Shown here: one piece after another, positions 11,645 through 22,589 of the stretch
Layout of the letters: each line of letters opens with the position of its first letter
How positions within the stretch are numbered: position 1 is the stretch's first letter
Source of the DNA: Membranipora membranacea
Lineage: Eukaryota > Bryozoa > Gymnolaemata > Cheilostomatida > Membraniporidae
Assembly (NCBI GenBank): GCA_914767715.1
Contig: OU612073.1
Coordinates: forward strand, 15,314,001-15,378,000
DNA: 64,000 nucleotides
Direction: 5' to 3'
Translations under genes and position numbers: made by a program
Notes under the pieces: generated by a model
The model's database searches: none
Told to the model about the DNA's origin: nothing
What the model saw: the letters and a program-made list of their open reading frames with translations, nothing else

Positions 11645-12570
11645 CTGGACACCAATTCATTATTGGATGCACACCAATCAGCGTACCGTCAAGGACACAG
11701 CGTGGAGACAGCTCTGCAGCATGTCCATTCGTCTGTATGCCAGCAGCTAGATCGTGGGCGCACAGTGTTCTTGATTCTCCTTGATTTGTCAGCAGCCTTT
11801 GACACTATTTCTCATGAACTTCTCCTTTCTTTGCTCTCTTCTAAATTCATGGTCGGCGGTTCTGTTCTCAGATGGATAAAATCATATCTCAACGATCGCT
11901 CTTTCAGAGTAAAAATCAACAGTGAGTTATCTGATCCTGTACCTTGCAATGTAGGTGTGCCTCAAGGCAGCGTGCTTGGCCCTATTTTGTTAAATTGTGT
12001 GATGACCTCATTACCTAGTCTACTTGATAATATCGGGGTGAAATGTCACATGTACGCTGATGACACCCAGTTCTGGGTGAGTTTTGGTGAGAGTGAATCC
12101 ATCAACAATGAAATAATAGCAAGATCAAGAGTCAAGCAAGCTTTCTCGATAATCTCCTCGTTCATGGAAAACAGCCACTTGAAACTTAATCCCTTAAAAA
12201 CTCAATTCATCCCACTTTAACGCAATTACAATCATCCTCATTTTCATCACTCGAATTAACTGATCATGTCTCTGTTCCTCCTTCAGCTACTGTTACGACT
12301 TAAATCAATCAGAACCTTCATTCCTGAAAGCCAGTTTTCCATATTCATACATGCATTCATTACAATCAGGCTTAATTTCTGTAACTCATTCTTCTACGCA
12401 TTACCTGACAATCTAGTCTCACGTCTCCAAGTCATTCAAAATTCCTGCGCCAAATGTATCACAGGTACAAACCACTATTCGTCAGCCACTGAAGCCAGGG
12501 TTAAACTGCACTGGGTACCCATCAGGTCCCGATCAAAATTCAAGTTATCAATCATAATGGCTCATTAGAG
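11645..12570 (+). mobile_element. CR1/L2-like LINE fragment (RT domain)
   Basis: This is the reverse-transcriptase part of a non-LTR retrotransposon. The first frame (about 11645-12220) shows HQSAYRQGHSVETAL, LILLDLSAAFDTISHELLL, NVGVPQGSVLGPILLN and the catalytic MYADDTQFW. After a frameshift the second frame (about 12266-12567) carries FITIRLNFCNSFFYALPD, RLQVIQNSCAKCITGTN and VKLHWVPIRSR, the usual CR1/L2 C-terminus. The endonuclease is absent. It starts exactly where homology between the two segmental copies ends, so it either inserted after duplication or marks the breakpoint. Confidence 0.85.
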
Positions 12571-13487
12571 TTAGATTGGTTAGATTTCTCTTTAAATTAC
12601 CATTTAACTGACGCTGTCCAATGAGGTCTTCGACTGACCATACCCTTTATCTTTTATGGCCAGATTTATAGATCAAAGTCTGCTTATAAATCTCCTTCGG
12701 ATGAGAAGGTTTTATCCTCTTTGTTGATCACTGGTTTGTTTTATCAAAAGCGATTATAAACAATATTCTATAAACGTACAACAATTAGCTGACGATTTTT
12801 GGGTGCAGCTGTTTCAACACCTCATCTCTGGAGTTGTGTACTTCACAAAATTGTGCGATGGATTAAAATGATGTTGAGAATGAGTAATAACGCTAATTTG
12901 TTTGTAATTTGTAATTTTAACTTGCAGGCCTCTTTCCTTCAATCTTTCGTACAGATGTCATTTCATGACTGTGTCGATGGCTGCGATGGATGTATGGACT
13001 GGGTCACGGCGGAAATAGAGGTGCATAACGAATATATAGTAAAAAAAAAAGAACTATGTCAATAATTGAATATAGCGCTGTACTTGCCTTATGATTGACA
13101 TGTCCATGGCAGATCATTTATATAGATATACGGAGTTCTGAAAAGCTAACCTTGTCACACTGCCAGGCTAACAAGGTGGCAGTACTTAGTTATCATATTT
13201 TTACAATTTTCATACAAACCTGGGTGTTACTTTGACAACTGAAAGAACTAATTCCAAACATTATATTGCTACTTCTCACTCTTCTAGGGTTGAACGCTGC
13301 GTTCGCGTTTGCAAAAGAGCTACGAAGCACCCTGGCTCCGGAAGCTTCTCTTGCTGACATCATTGCCTTCATTGGTAAATGTTCTATTGAGAGAGGACTG
13401 TCTAATGGAGGTAGGCTACATTAAACAACAACCTATAGTGATGCATCACTTTGATACCAATTTCATAAATCTATGATCTTATTGAGC

Positions 13488-13748
13488 AGGAGGTGGCTCA
13501 GTTGGTTAGAGCGCCGGTCCTCTTGCATGCAAATATTGAAGGTCATGTGTTCGATTCCCACTGCAGTCCATCGACGACTGATGTTTGGTTGGCCCTCAGG
13601 TATGTTTTGACCTGCCTTCAAAAAGAGAACAACCTGGTGCAGATATTGCGGCCTCGCCACTAATGCACTAAAATTTCGCCACCTATGCTTCGTGATGTGG
13701 CTTGTGACGAGACATCTGATTTTAATTTTAATCAACCTTTAATCAACG
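13488..13748 (+). mobile_element. tRNA-derived SINE
   Basis: The head has an A-box-like TGGCTCAGTTGGTTAGAGC and a B-box-like TGTTCGATTCC at tRNA spacing, followed by an unrelated body of about 170 bp ending in AT-rich sequence. It lies in an intron of the peroxidase pseudogene. A functional tRNA is unlikely because the acceptor arms do not pair well and the sequence continues as a SINE body. Confidence 0.65.
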
Positions 13749-14162
13749 TTTGAACCATGCAGAACTGATCCATTATACACTTAACCATACGAGTAAGATA
13801 TATCTTATACTGGACCTAGCCTTGTACCTGTTTGTTATAAACCTTTGTTTCATCCATCTAAAAAGAGCAAAAGGAAAGAGGTTATCAAAGCATGTGATTT
13901 AGCAAAAAGTACTTAAATTTCTAAGATTTTTCAATTTGTTCTAAGCTTTATTAAACCAATCGATGTGTTAGATGACAAATTAGAGGATGCCATCAGCGAA
14001 AATGAACAGTAACCAGTAAAATCTAATAAACGAATGCTTTGAATAGAGAGATGATCGGTGGTTGAATTTCATATTCATATGCGCGAGTCTTTGATGTCAT
14101 TTGGGGGGGGGGGATGTCATTAAGTAAAAAATGAGATTGGTTATATTCCACTCAACTATGTA

Positions 14163-14235
14163 AAGTTTTGCGCCGCATCACTCACCTCATCACTCACATC
14201 ATCAATCACATCATCGCTCACATCATCACTAACAT
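14163..14235 (+). repeat. Short CATCACTCA-type tandem repeat
   Basis: About six imperfect units of CATCATCACTCA-like sequence (9-12 bp) lie just before the third exon of peroxidase domain 1. Confidence 0.7.
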
Positions 14236-14473
14236 CTTGCTCTTATGTATTTCATACAACAGGTCGGATAGTGGTGATTGATTATAGAGATGGAAGAATA
14301 GATTGTGATCATCCCAAGAGTACTGACAACCAATACATCAAAATTTCTCTGTGAAATATTTCCTACAATGACAACCAGGGAGAGTGTCGCTCTAATGGGT
14401 AAGTCTATTGTCTCTTTGTTACATATAAGTATTACTAGAAATGTCCTAACCATGAATGCCACAAAACCTCAGG

Positions 14474-14506
14474 ATACAGACCATAGACATAGTCTATGGT
14501 ACAGAC
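14474..14506. mobile_element. Second TIR-only remnant of the hAT-like family
   Basis: The palindrome CATAGACATAGTCTATG (14482-14498) is flanked by ATACAGAC (14474-14481) and GTACAGAC (14499-14506), an 8-bp duplication with one mismatch. The ends match the termini of the 5538-6964 element. It lies in a peroxidase pseudogene intron. Confidence 0.55.
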
Positions 14507-14704
14507 AATGGACACTTTGTTCTGACCTACTAGGTTAAGTTTTCACGAGCAATTTGTGTGAGATGGTTGATTGGCCATAACTGTAAAAGTGTAACTGAGC
14601 GAAGGGGTTAGTTAAACTATATGGCTGATTTTCCGTCATAATCACTTTGGCACATTGTTTATTCAAAGTTGGCTATTCATATACATTCATACATACATAT
14701 ATAT

Positions 14705-14988
14705 TCTGTGATGTATTATGTGATGCATTCCGTGATGCATTCCGTGATGTATTCTGTGATGCATTCCGTGATGTATTCCGTGATGCATTAGGTGATGCAT
14801 TAGGTGATGTATTCCGTGATGCATTCCGTGATGCATTCTGTGATGCATTCTGTGATGTATTCTGTGATGTATTCTGTGATGTATTCTGTGATGCATTTTG
14901 TGATGCATTCCGTGACGTATTCTGTGACATATTCTGTGATGTATGCTGTGACATATGATGTGACGTATTCCGTGATGTATTCTGTTAT
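14705..14988 (+). repeat. 12-bp minisatellite, about 23 units
   Basis: The unit is GYATTCYGTGAT, repeated with scattered substitutions and a few GCATTAGGTGAT units. It fills most of the intron before the proximal-His exon of domain 1. Because the unit is a multiple of three and mostly lacks stops, several reading frames on both strands stay open; none is a gene. Confidence 0.95.
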
Positions 14989-15216
14989 AGGTGCACACTC
15001 ACTAGGACGTCTCCATGAACACTTGTCTGGATTTCTCGGACCTTGGGATGCCTCACCCTCAGTTTTGGACACGGGGTACTTTCGTAACATGCTCTCTTCA
15101 GGGTGATTGCATTGGTGGCTGTAATGGCTGTATAGATCTCACAAATCCAGCTATCTTAGGTGAGATCCTCCTTTGATCTAGTATTGTGTGATCTACATGT
15201 AGATGGCTGACTAGAT

Positions 15217-15306
15217 AAAGCTTGATCCCATATGCCAGATGTTAGGCTGCCCGTCATTCCAGAAGGCTCCAACTCAAAGTACAGGCAAATCGGATCAAAC
15301 TTCATC
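15217..15306. mobile_element. Dispersed inverted repeat (AAGTTTGATCC family)
   Basis: This MITE-like element of about 90 bp has inverted ends AAAGCTTGATCCCATATGCC and GGCAAATCGGATCAAACTTC. It lies between two peroxidase domain 2 exons. Confidence 0.55.
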
Positions 15307-16319
15307 TAACTGCTGACTGTGACATGAAAAGAGTTAAATTTTTTAAGGCAAATATACTTTTCTCGCCTGACCCCCGGTATTTTTTATTACAGGGATGACA
15401 TCAGCATTTCAAGCTGCACGAAACCTGGCATTAGAGAGTACAGCAGGGCTTTCCCTAGCAGATATGATTGCATTCATCGGGAAATCTGCTCTTGAGAACG
15501 CCTGCAGTAAGGCAGGTAAGTAGGGACACATGAAAAAAGTCGTCCATATTATGTACAATACATCACAAATGTGTTTGTCTTGTTTGATCCTTACATAGTA
15601 TAATATATATTTATAAAACCTATCCATATACTAAGTCCATCATCAAATAGAAAAACTATAAACCTCTGTACAAGTTTCATGTATAACGTTTGTCCAATTG
15701 GAGACCCTTCTAATCCTCGAGATGACAAATTTTAAATTTATCTGAAGGGCACACCGTTTCAGTAGAGTTTCTGACTGGGCGGATCGACTGTGATGATGTA
15801 GACTTGCCTCCACCTGATGATGATCTGTCGCCTTCAGATATGACTGACGCTGTTTCTTATCTGAGAAGACAATTCCCAGATGTAAACACAACGGAAGCAG
15901 TTGCTCTTATGGGTAAATCACTAGCACATTTTTGAATCTTGTAGCAGCTTATCGCTGTTTCACATTTGATTGAATGAGTTGAACAAGAATTGTCGCTTTG
16001 TTTTAAAACAAAAATAACTTGGACGATGAGATTGATTTCCACTGTTGTGGAATCAGGGAACGGAGGCATGTGTGTTATACTACTTGTTCAATCAAAGACT
16101 AAAATTTGCGATTCTGTGCAACTTACAACCAGAGTTCGTTTCTTCGTCTTTATAGGGTGTCACTCACTAGGCCAACTTCATCTGCGATCAGTGGATTCTC
16201 TGGCCAATGGGATCGTGTTCCTGTGGATATCGATAATGGCTACTTTAGAAATATGCTCTAATCTGGATGGACGCTGACTCCAGCCGTGAATGATATTGTC
16301 GAGTACGTAAAAACTCACA

Positions 16320-17600
16320 CACAGTCTCACATGCACACTAACATACATGCTCGCTATAAATCACTATCGATATGTGATTAGTTGGAAGTCAAGAGTTTGA
16401 TGCAGTTGACACAAGTCAAGACTATAGTCCTGGGTTCTACATTGTATAATATGTTTTATCATTGCATGAGGTGGTTGGTGAGAGACAGCGCTACCTCATA
16501 TCCCCATATCATGTCATTAGCATGTTAGGAAAGTATGCGAAGCTGGCATATCTAAGTTTTTCATACTCAACTTTTTGCTCATGTGTTATGCAAAATATAT
16601 CCAGCCGAAAAATGACATAAGAGATAATTCGCAATTGGATGTTGTTGTCGGTTATTGCCCCAAGACAGCGGTCTTAAGACCATACAAAATCATACTAGTC
16701 CCATAAGAAGTTTGACATTATTCAATTGAAATTTTTCAATTTGTGCTGGTCAGATACGAGCTGACTTCTCTACAAGTTTACTTCGTGAATTAATTGCCAT
16801 GTCAACAAAATCCTTCAATGCAATTTCAACCTGGAATTCCCTGATGATTAGATTAGTTAGACTACATAGAATATGAGTTATTTCCCCACACATATAATGC
16901 CAAAACAAAACACCTTTTAATTTCTAAATAAGACCACTACAACTAGGTACACCCGGTGAATTTTACAGAACGTACACCAATGAAGCATAAAACGTGATCA
17001 ATATCCTGCCATCAAATATTGTCCGTGCCATAACAACTTATGCTATAGCTGCTTCTGGCCTACATGGTGTTTTCGAAATCGTAATGTCTTGCTATTGCAT
17101 TTTTATTTGGTGCGACTAAATCACCTATATTGCTGTTGATTGAGTGAAATGTCTATATGAAATTCATGCTCATGCTAGGGCACTTTAATCTGAATAGTAT
17201 TACCTGAAATCCTTTTATACCGGAGTTTGTGTGGCACAGATTGATATGGGGAAAAATATAATAATATTAACAAAGTGAGAAGTTATGGATAACCTCAAAC
17301 TAAATCAAGTTTGATCCAGTTGACTGGTGAGCCGTGGCAGTTTGGATCATGGATAGTTGACTGATCTAGCCTAAATGGGAATCATCTGTGACTTCCATTG
17401 GTCTTTTGACAAAAAGGGACAGAACACAAGTGTAATTTTGCATTTGAAACAGGTCGATACAAGCAGAAAAAAACAAACTTGAAAAGGTCAATCACTGCAG
17501 TTCCATGGATCAAACTGATGCTATTGTTTGGGCTCTTCGATCCATGGAACTACCTCCCAGTTTGCGCTGAGCTAGAAGCTACAGCATCCACTAAGCTGAT
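16320..17600. other. No gene recognised
   Basis: This AT-rich stretch follows the last peroxidase-like exon. I found no convincing C-terminal peroxidase exon. A partial AAGTTTGATCC-family end is at about 17305-17325. A small inverted repeat around the motif TCCATGGA is at about 17495-17556. Confidence 0.5.
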
Positions 17601-17610
17601 AGAGCGGCGG

Positions 17611-17700
17611 CAAGCAGGCGTGGCTGAGCGGTAAGTATCAAAGGCTTTGCCCCAGGCCCAAGTTCAAGTCCATGTGGCAGTGATTATCTTTTGAAGTTTT
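17611..17700 (+). mobile_element. tRNA-derived SINE head
   Basis: GGCGTGGCTGAGCGGTAAG resembles an A box and AAGTTCAAGTCC a B box, about 40 bp apart, as in tRNA-Leu/Ser-derived SINEs. The following 17706-17775 sequence reappears inverted at 18545-18615 (ATGGAAATGGATGCATATTC core). Confidence 0.5.
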
Positions 17701-18009
17701 AGCTCAGCTTTATCCATGGAAATGGATGCATATTCCGAGGGTGAGCTAAGAGGTGACAACTCAGCCCGATCTTGGTTGACTTCAAACTCAACATGGAAAC
17801 AGGGAGTTTCTGATGGAAACATGGTATTTGAGCTGAGGTTATCAAACTTAATTAGATCTTACAAATATTTCTTTAGTCTTTTATTTGCACACTCGAATGA
17901 CTTAATCATCCTTTAATACTGTTCAGTTCATTCTATTAATTGGTAAGCATTGTGGCACTTTGTGTGATGTAAAGTGAACAATATGTGAACAAATGGCTAG
18001 TCTAATCAC

Positions 18010-18485
18010 ATTTTATAGATCGAGAATTCTGTTTGTGATCTCCTACGCAGCCCCAAGTTGGTTCCCATACTAGTCGAAAGGGGACAAGGAGATTCTTGAA
18101 AGACTACAGAAGTTATGCCTCAGGGTTATTTTGCTATGTTTAGAATGTTATGGTGAGCGGCTTGCAGCATTAAATTTAACAGAACTAAGTGTGTGTCTGG
18201 ACATAGGCTGCCTAAAGTATGTCAATAATGTGAAAAAGAACACCAGCCATCCACATCACCATCACCTACATTCACTAGCAATAAATGACAGGCACCATCA
18301 CAAAACCACGACCCTCCCTATATCCAACACTGCTCTTTGCAGAAAAAGCCTTTTTTATAAATACACATAAATACGTCAATGCCTTCGTATTGTTTCTTTT
18401 ATTTTATGTTGTTTTCACATGATCTTATTTGCTTTATGCATTGATTGGTGGTTAATAAAGCTCATAATATAATATAATATAACAT
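18010..18485 (+). mobile_element. LINE 3' end with AT-rich tail
   Basis: Frames on the plus strand read ILFVISYAAPSWFPY, then EILERLQKLCLRVI, ERLAALNLTELSVCLDIGCL and KYVNNVKKN, the C-terminal signature of many non-LTR reverse transcriptases. The element ends near 18485 with AATAAAGCTCATAATATAAT, a short tandem tail typical of CR1/Jockey-like elements. There are frameshifts and a stop. Confidence 0.65.
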
Positions 18486-18633
18486 ATGGGTATCCCTGGA
18501 GCTAACACCATTTGTAAGCTAATCACCATGTTTCCACTTTCTTTTAGGTCGGCCTAGATTGAGCTGAGTTGTCACCTCTTGGCTCGACCTCAGAATATGC
18601 ATCCATTTCAATGATGGACCTGAAAAAAAAACC

Positions 18634-18657
18634 TCTCTCTCTCTCTCTCTCTCTCTT
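18634..18657 (+). repeat. CT microsatellite
   Basis: A run of CT dinucleotides (about 11 units) lies at the 3' side of the antisense LINE. Confidence 0.9.
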
Positions 18658-18659
18658 GC

Positions 18660-20500
18660 AGTCAGTCGATGCGACTAAGACTGTTCTATGGTTTTGGCTT
18701 TGATTTGGTTGCAGTCCTCCACGCAACTCTGTTTTTAGCCATGGTTTGCCAGGAGTTCAGGTTGATCTCTCTCCATTTCATGTTTCTTTTTGCAACGTCT
18801 TTAAATCTGAGTCTAGGCCTTCCCTGATTTCCTTTTCCTTCTTTCAATTGCGAGTACAGTAGTTGCCGAGGGAGCCGGTCATTGTCCATCCTATGCACAT
18901 GGCCTACCCATCTCAGGTTCCTTTCAATGAGGATATTTGCCATGCACAGCAGGTTGGCACGTCTTAGTATCTCTTCATTTGTGATTTTGTCATACCACTT
19001 TACACTCATTATGTCCCTCAGTTGTCTCATCATGAAAGTGTTTAGTTTTTTCACTTGGGTCCTGTATATCGTCCATGCTTCAGCTCCATAGAGGAGACAT
19101 GAAAGTACCACAGCTCTATAGACTTCACATTTCACCCTTATGGAGACATGTCTGTTGTTCCATAATCTCTGTTGAAGCTTCCCAAAAGCGGCGTTTGCTT
19201 TGCCTAGTCTGTTTCGCAGCTCTTTATCTATATCTTTGCAGTGCTGGAGATAGTGCTTTCTAGGTAGGTGAAGTCTGAGGCAAGTACAAGTGGTTTATGG
19301 TCTATCAGGATAACCTCTGGCTCAGGCGGAGGATTGATGAGTTTGATTGGCTGATACATGCATTCTGTCTTTTTGATGTTTATTATCAGGCTGAACTGAG
19401 CTGCTGCTTTAGCGAAGTGGTCTACGAGTACCTGCATATCTGCAGCATTGTGTGCCACCAAAGCACTGTCATCGGCAAAGAGCATCTCTCTTACTAGGTG
19501 CCTGTTTGTACGGGTCTGGGACTTGAACTGGGCTATGTTAAAGAGATCTGCCCCATGTCTTGCTTGGATATAACTTCCTTCATGTACATCCTTAAATGCA
19601 ACTTCTAACATAGCCGTCAGGTATAAAGAGAATAGTGTGGGAGCAAGAACACATCCCTGCTTGACACCATTGGTCACTGCAAACTCATTCAATGTGTCTC
19701 TACCTTGTACTACTTTGGCTTGCATCCCCGTATGAAGGGCTTTAATCAGGTTTGTGACTTTCTCTGTGAAGCCAAACTTCTTCAGTACACTCCACCCCTT
19801 CCCTTGATACTGTATCAGAGGGTTTAGTAAAGTCTATAAATACAGCATATAGCTCCCTGTTCTGCTCAGTACATTTTTCTTGGATTGGCTCAAGCTAAAC
19901 ACCATATCAATAGTGCTTCTGCTGCTACGAAAACCACACTGTGTCTCAGGTAGGATATTTGGAGTTTTCTTTTCACTGATTCTGTTGAGGATTATTCGGG
20001 CCATGATCTTTCAGGCTATAGAGAGCAGTGAGATTCCTCTGTAGTTACCACAGGTCTTCCTACTGCCCTTTTTGAAAATGGGCACAATGTTTGCATTTTT
20101 CCAGTCCTGCGGCATCTGCTCATCCTTCCAGATGAAAACAATCAGGTCATGCAGTCTTTCTTTTAACTTCAGTCCGCCATGCTTCCACACCTCTGCTGGA
20201 ATGCCACACTCCCCAGGGGCCTTATTCTCCTTCGTTGCATCTCATCTATGGCATTCAGCAGTTCATCAAAGCTTGGCGTGTCATCCAGACTATCATCAGG
20301 CGGCATGTCAGAGAGCTTCATGCTGAGAGCTTCATGATCCACTGTCCCGGGTACATTCAGCAGGTGGTCAAAATGCTGTGCAAACCTTTTTAAGGTGTCA
20401 TCCTTTGCTGTCAATACTGTCTCACCATCCTCATCAAGCAATTGGGCAGTACCCCTATTTTGTGGCCCATGGAACTGCAGTGAATGGAATACAAGGAAAT
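18660..20500 (-). mobile_element. Antisense LINE, reverse transcriptase and C-terminus, degenerate
   Basis: In order on the minus strand are: an N-terminal RT piece (20513-20169, ETVLTAKDDTLKRFAQHFDH), CGNYRGISLLS near 20040, NGVKQGCVLAPTLFSLYLTA and the catalytic MLFADDSALVAHNA within 19725-19228, and LLYGAEAWTIYRTQ to NLRWVGHVHRMDNDRLP within 19135-18686. Frameshifts separate the pieces. This is a non-LTR retrotransposon truncated at its 5' end and lacking the endonuclease. The clade is not certain. It differs from the CR1/L2-like elements elsewhere in the window. Confidence 0.85.
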
Positions 20501-20519
20501 GCAGGTCAAACAAATCATA

Positions 20520-22380
20520 AATTTTTTTACTGATTCAATTATTGATATAAACATTACTGCCTGTTTACAGCTTCTTGCAGATAACTTGTGTTAACGCTGA
20601 ATTAGGTTAGTTTCACATTATGTGTTTTCATGGAAAGCGTGTAAAAGTTGATTTGGCTGGCAAAAGCAATCTCAATATCAATCACCAACACTTAGGTTGG
20701 CAGTCAACACCAGAAAGCTATTCTATTTGCGCAAGTTTTACAGTTTGAGCCAAAGAACTAGGGTTCGAAGGTTATACTCTTTGATTAGTTGGTAATTTTG
20801 AATGTTGTCGTTTCTTGTTATTTCTTACAGCGCATCATTTATACTGTTCAAATTGTCACTGACACTGAAAAAACTCACTGGTTAAATTATTCAATACAAT
20901 GGTCCTTGTGTGTCAGTTTTCAAAGTTATGAAAAATTCATATTGGAGCTTGACATTTGTACAATGTAAATAGACAGATGTTTTTGTTATCATTATACAGC
21001 ATTTTTTTGCTGCTTGCTGCCGATAAATCCCCTGCGCTTAAAACATCTCGTTACGATGCATCGCATTCTCAAATAATACCTCTTGAATTTATTGATTAAA
21101 CTCAGTGTCACAAGTATTAATCTTCACCTGATGACGAAATGCCCTCTCCAACGCATCAAGGCTGTCAGGCCGAGAAAACTATTTGTCATGGGAATTTTGC
21201 TTGTCAATACCTATCTCTGAATGTGTGCTGGACAGACGACTCTAGATCAAGATTAATCCAATTGCCTGCATTCCATTTGCTCCCTCCCACTGGCTTGACC
21301 AGTGGATAGAGAGCAACTCTCAATGTATGCAAATGGACCAAACTTCGTCTAACTTGACTTTGACTCTGCAACGGCTAGTTAATCACATTCTGTTATATAA
21401 GGATATTTGTAGATCAAATTATTGAGTTCAATAATAATCTTCAACAATAATGTTAGGTCTGGGCCAGATCTCCTTCTAATCAGTTGATAAATGTGAAGAG
21501 CTATTGATTTCAATGCACCAGAAAATTACATTCTATACAAAAAATTTCCTAGACAAGTCTGCACTAATTGTGAGCTAATAACATTCTGAAAATATTGTAG
21601 GTGTGAATTCATCACCATATCACAGTATTAAAACACATCCTAATTAACATAGTGGTGAATCAATTGCTCAAGAAGAGTAAAGTATACACAGGAGAAAATG
21701 TTCGTTTTCCAGATAGCTAGCTCGTCACCCCCAGACTGGCTAAAGCTAAATTCTAGCTAAATTCTAAATCTCTAGAGTATGGTTGGTAAGAGACAGATCT
21801 TTGTTTATTTGGAGAGTGTTATACACGACAGAATGACTGCAAGCACATACAATTAAAGCAGAGCTTAATTTTGATGACTTAGATATGCTTTGAAATTGAA
21901 AATTATTAAAAATAACATCCTTGAAGAGCATAAAAGCATAATAGCGTAATAAATTAATATGCAGAAAAGTGATCATTAGCCTTTTCATACACCAGAATCC
22001 TGGTGTATTTGATGAGATTATCCTATGAGCATTTAACACACACACTTAACTGTGAATGTTTTGTTTCTGAGTTATTTCAACAAATTCAATCCACTAGTTT
22101 CAATTTTATGTAATATTTGCTTGTTTGAGAGACTGATCTATGAACACAATCTGCACTGAGTAGGTTTTCTATTAACTTTGACCAAGGATTTCAAGATCCT
22201 TGCTTTGACAAATGATTATTGATCTGTTATTTTCATTATGTTTTAATTCCTCTTTAATGCACATTATTCCTTTGCTGTGCCTTTAACAGTACACAGTGAG
22301 ACAGTGTTAACCTGTCAAATGGTTAACTGTTACAAGTGCTTTGCAGAAACTGGAACCATCCTTAGTACAGGTGAATACTT
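20520..22380. other. No gene recognised
   Basis: This is AT-rich intergenic sequence. An AAGTTTGATCC-family inverted repeat lies at about 21243-21358 (AATCCAATTGCCTGCATTCC to GCAAATGGACCAAACTTCGT). Otherwise I see no coding or RNA signal. Confidence 0.5.
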
Positions 22381-22399
22381 TATATGTCTTGACAAGCTG

Positions 22400-22550
22400 A
22401 GCGTTGGTCAGGTAAAGCTTCACGTTGTGTCAGATATAGCTTAGCGTTGTGTCAAGTTTAGCTTGGCGTTGCGTCAGAGTTAACTGACACCTTGTGTCGA
22501 ATATAGTTGAGCGTTGTGTCAGATATAGCTGAGCATTGCGTCAGATAAGA
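22400..22550 (+). repeat. Imperfect tandem repeat upstream of Ly6-like gene
   Basis: About six imperfect units of GAGCGTTGTGTCAGATATAG, spaced 22-30 bp, end about 40 bp before ATG22590. They could be a diverged minisatellite overlapping the promoter or 5' UTR. Confidence 0.75.
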
Positions 22551-22589
22551 AGTCATTCTATAGAGCAAGCCGGTGGAGAGATCGGTGCA

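Larger units (their letters stand above)
12955..16306 (+). pseudogene. Two-domain plant-type heme peroxidase pseudogene
   Basis: Eight exon-like blocks repeat in order as two domains of the plant/fungal/ascorbate peroxidase superfamily (PF00141 fold), mostly with phase 1 introns. Domain 1 is 12955-13020 (MSFHDCVDGCDGC, the distal His site), 13288-13410 (ELRSTLAPEASLADIIAFIG), 14263-14398 and 14991-15103 (GAHSLGRLH, the proximal His, then GFLGPWDASP and GYFRNML). Domain 2 is about 15102-15159 (GDCIGGCNGCIDLTNP), 15393-15515 (LSLADMIAFIGKSALE), 15763-15912 (FLTGRIDCDD to TTEAVALMG) and 16156-16306 (GCHSLGQLH, then SGFSGQWD and NGYFRNML). Lesions are clear. The third exon of domain 1 is 136 bp against 150 bp in domain 2 and is frameshifted. 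Domain 1 ends in TGA (15104-15106) and runs straight into the domain 2 distal exon, whose FH codons are missing. The last exon has a frameshift after the proximal His and an in-frame TAA at 16259-16261. Such peroxidases are known in some cnidarians and sponges. No N- or C-terminal exons were found. Confidence 0.8.

Noticed and set aside
13488-13565. A tRNA gene.
   Set aside because: A and B boxes are present, but the acceptor arms do not pair well and the sequence continues as a SINE body.
14647-15106. Long open frames coding for repetitive proteins on both strands.
   Set aside because: They are a by-product of a 12-bp tandem repeat lying in an intron of the peroxidase pseudogene.
12955-16306. 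Plant or algal contamination as the source of the peroxidase.
   Set aside because: The exons are embedded between animal-type genes and the same mobile-element families as the rest of the window.
22400-22550. CRISPR-like array.
   Set aside because: The repeats are imperfect, irregularly spaced and lack unique spacers, and the window is eukaryotic.
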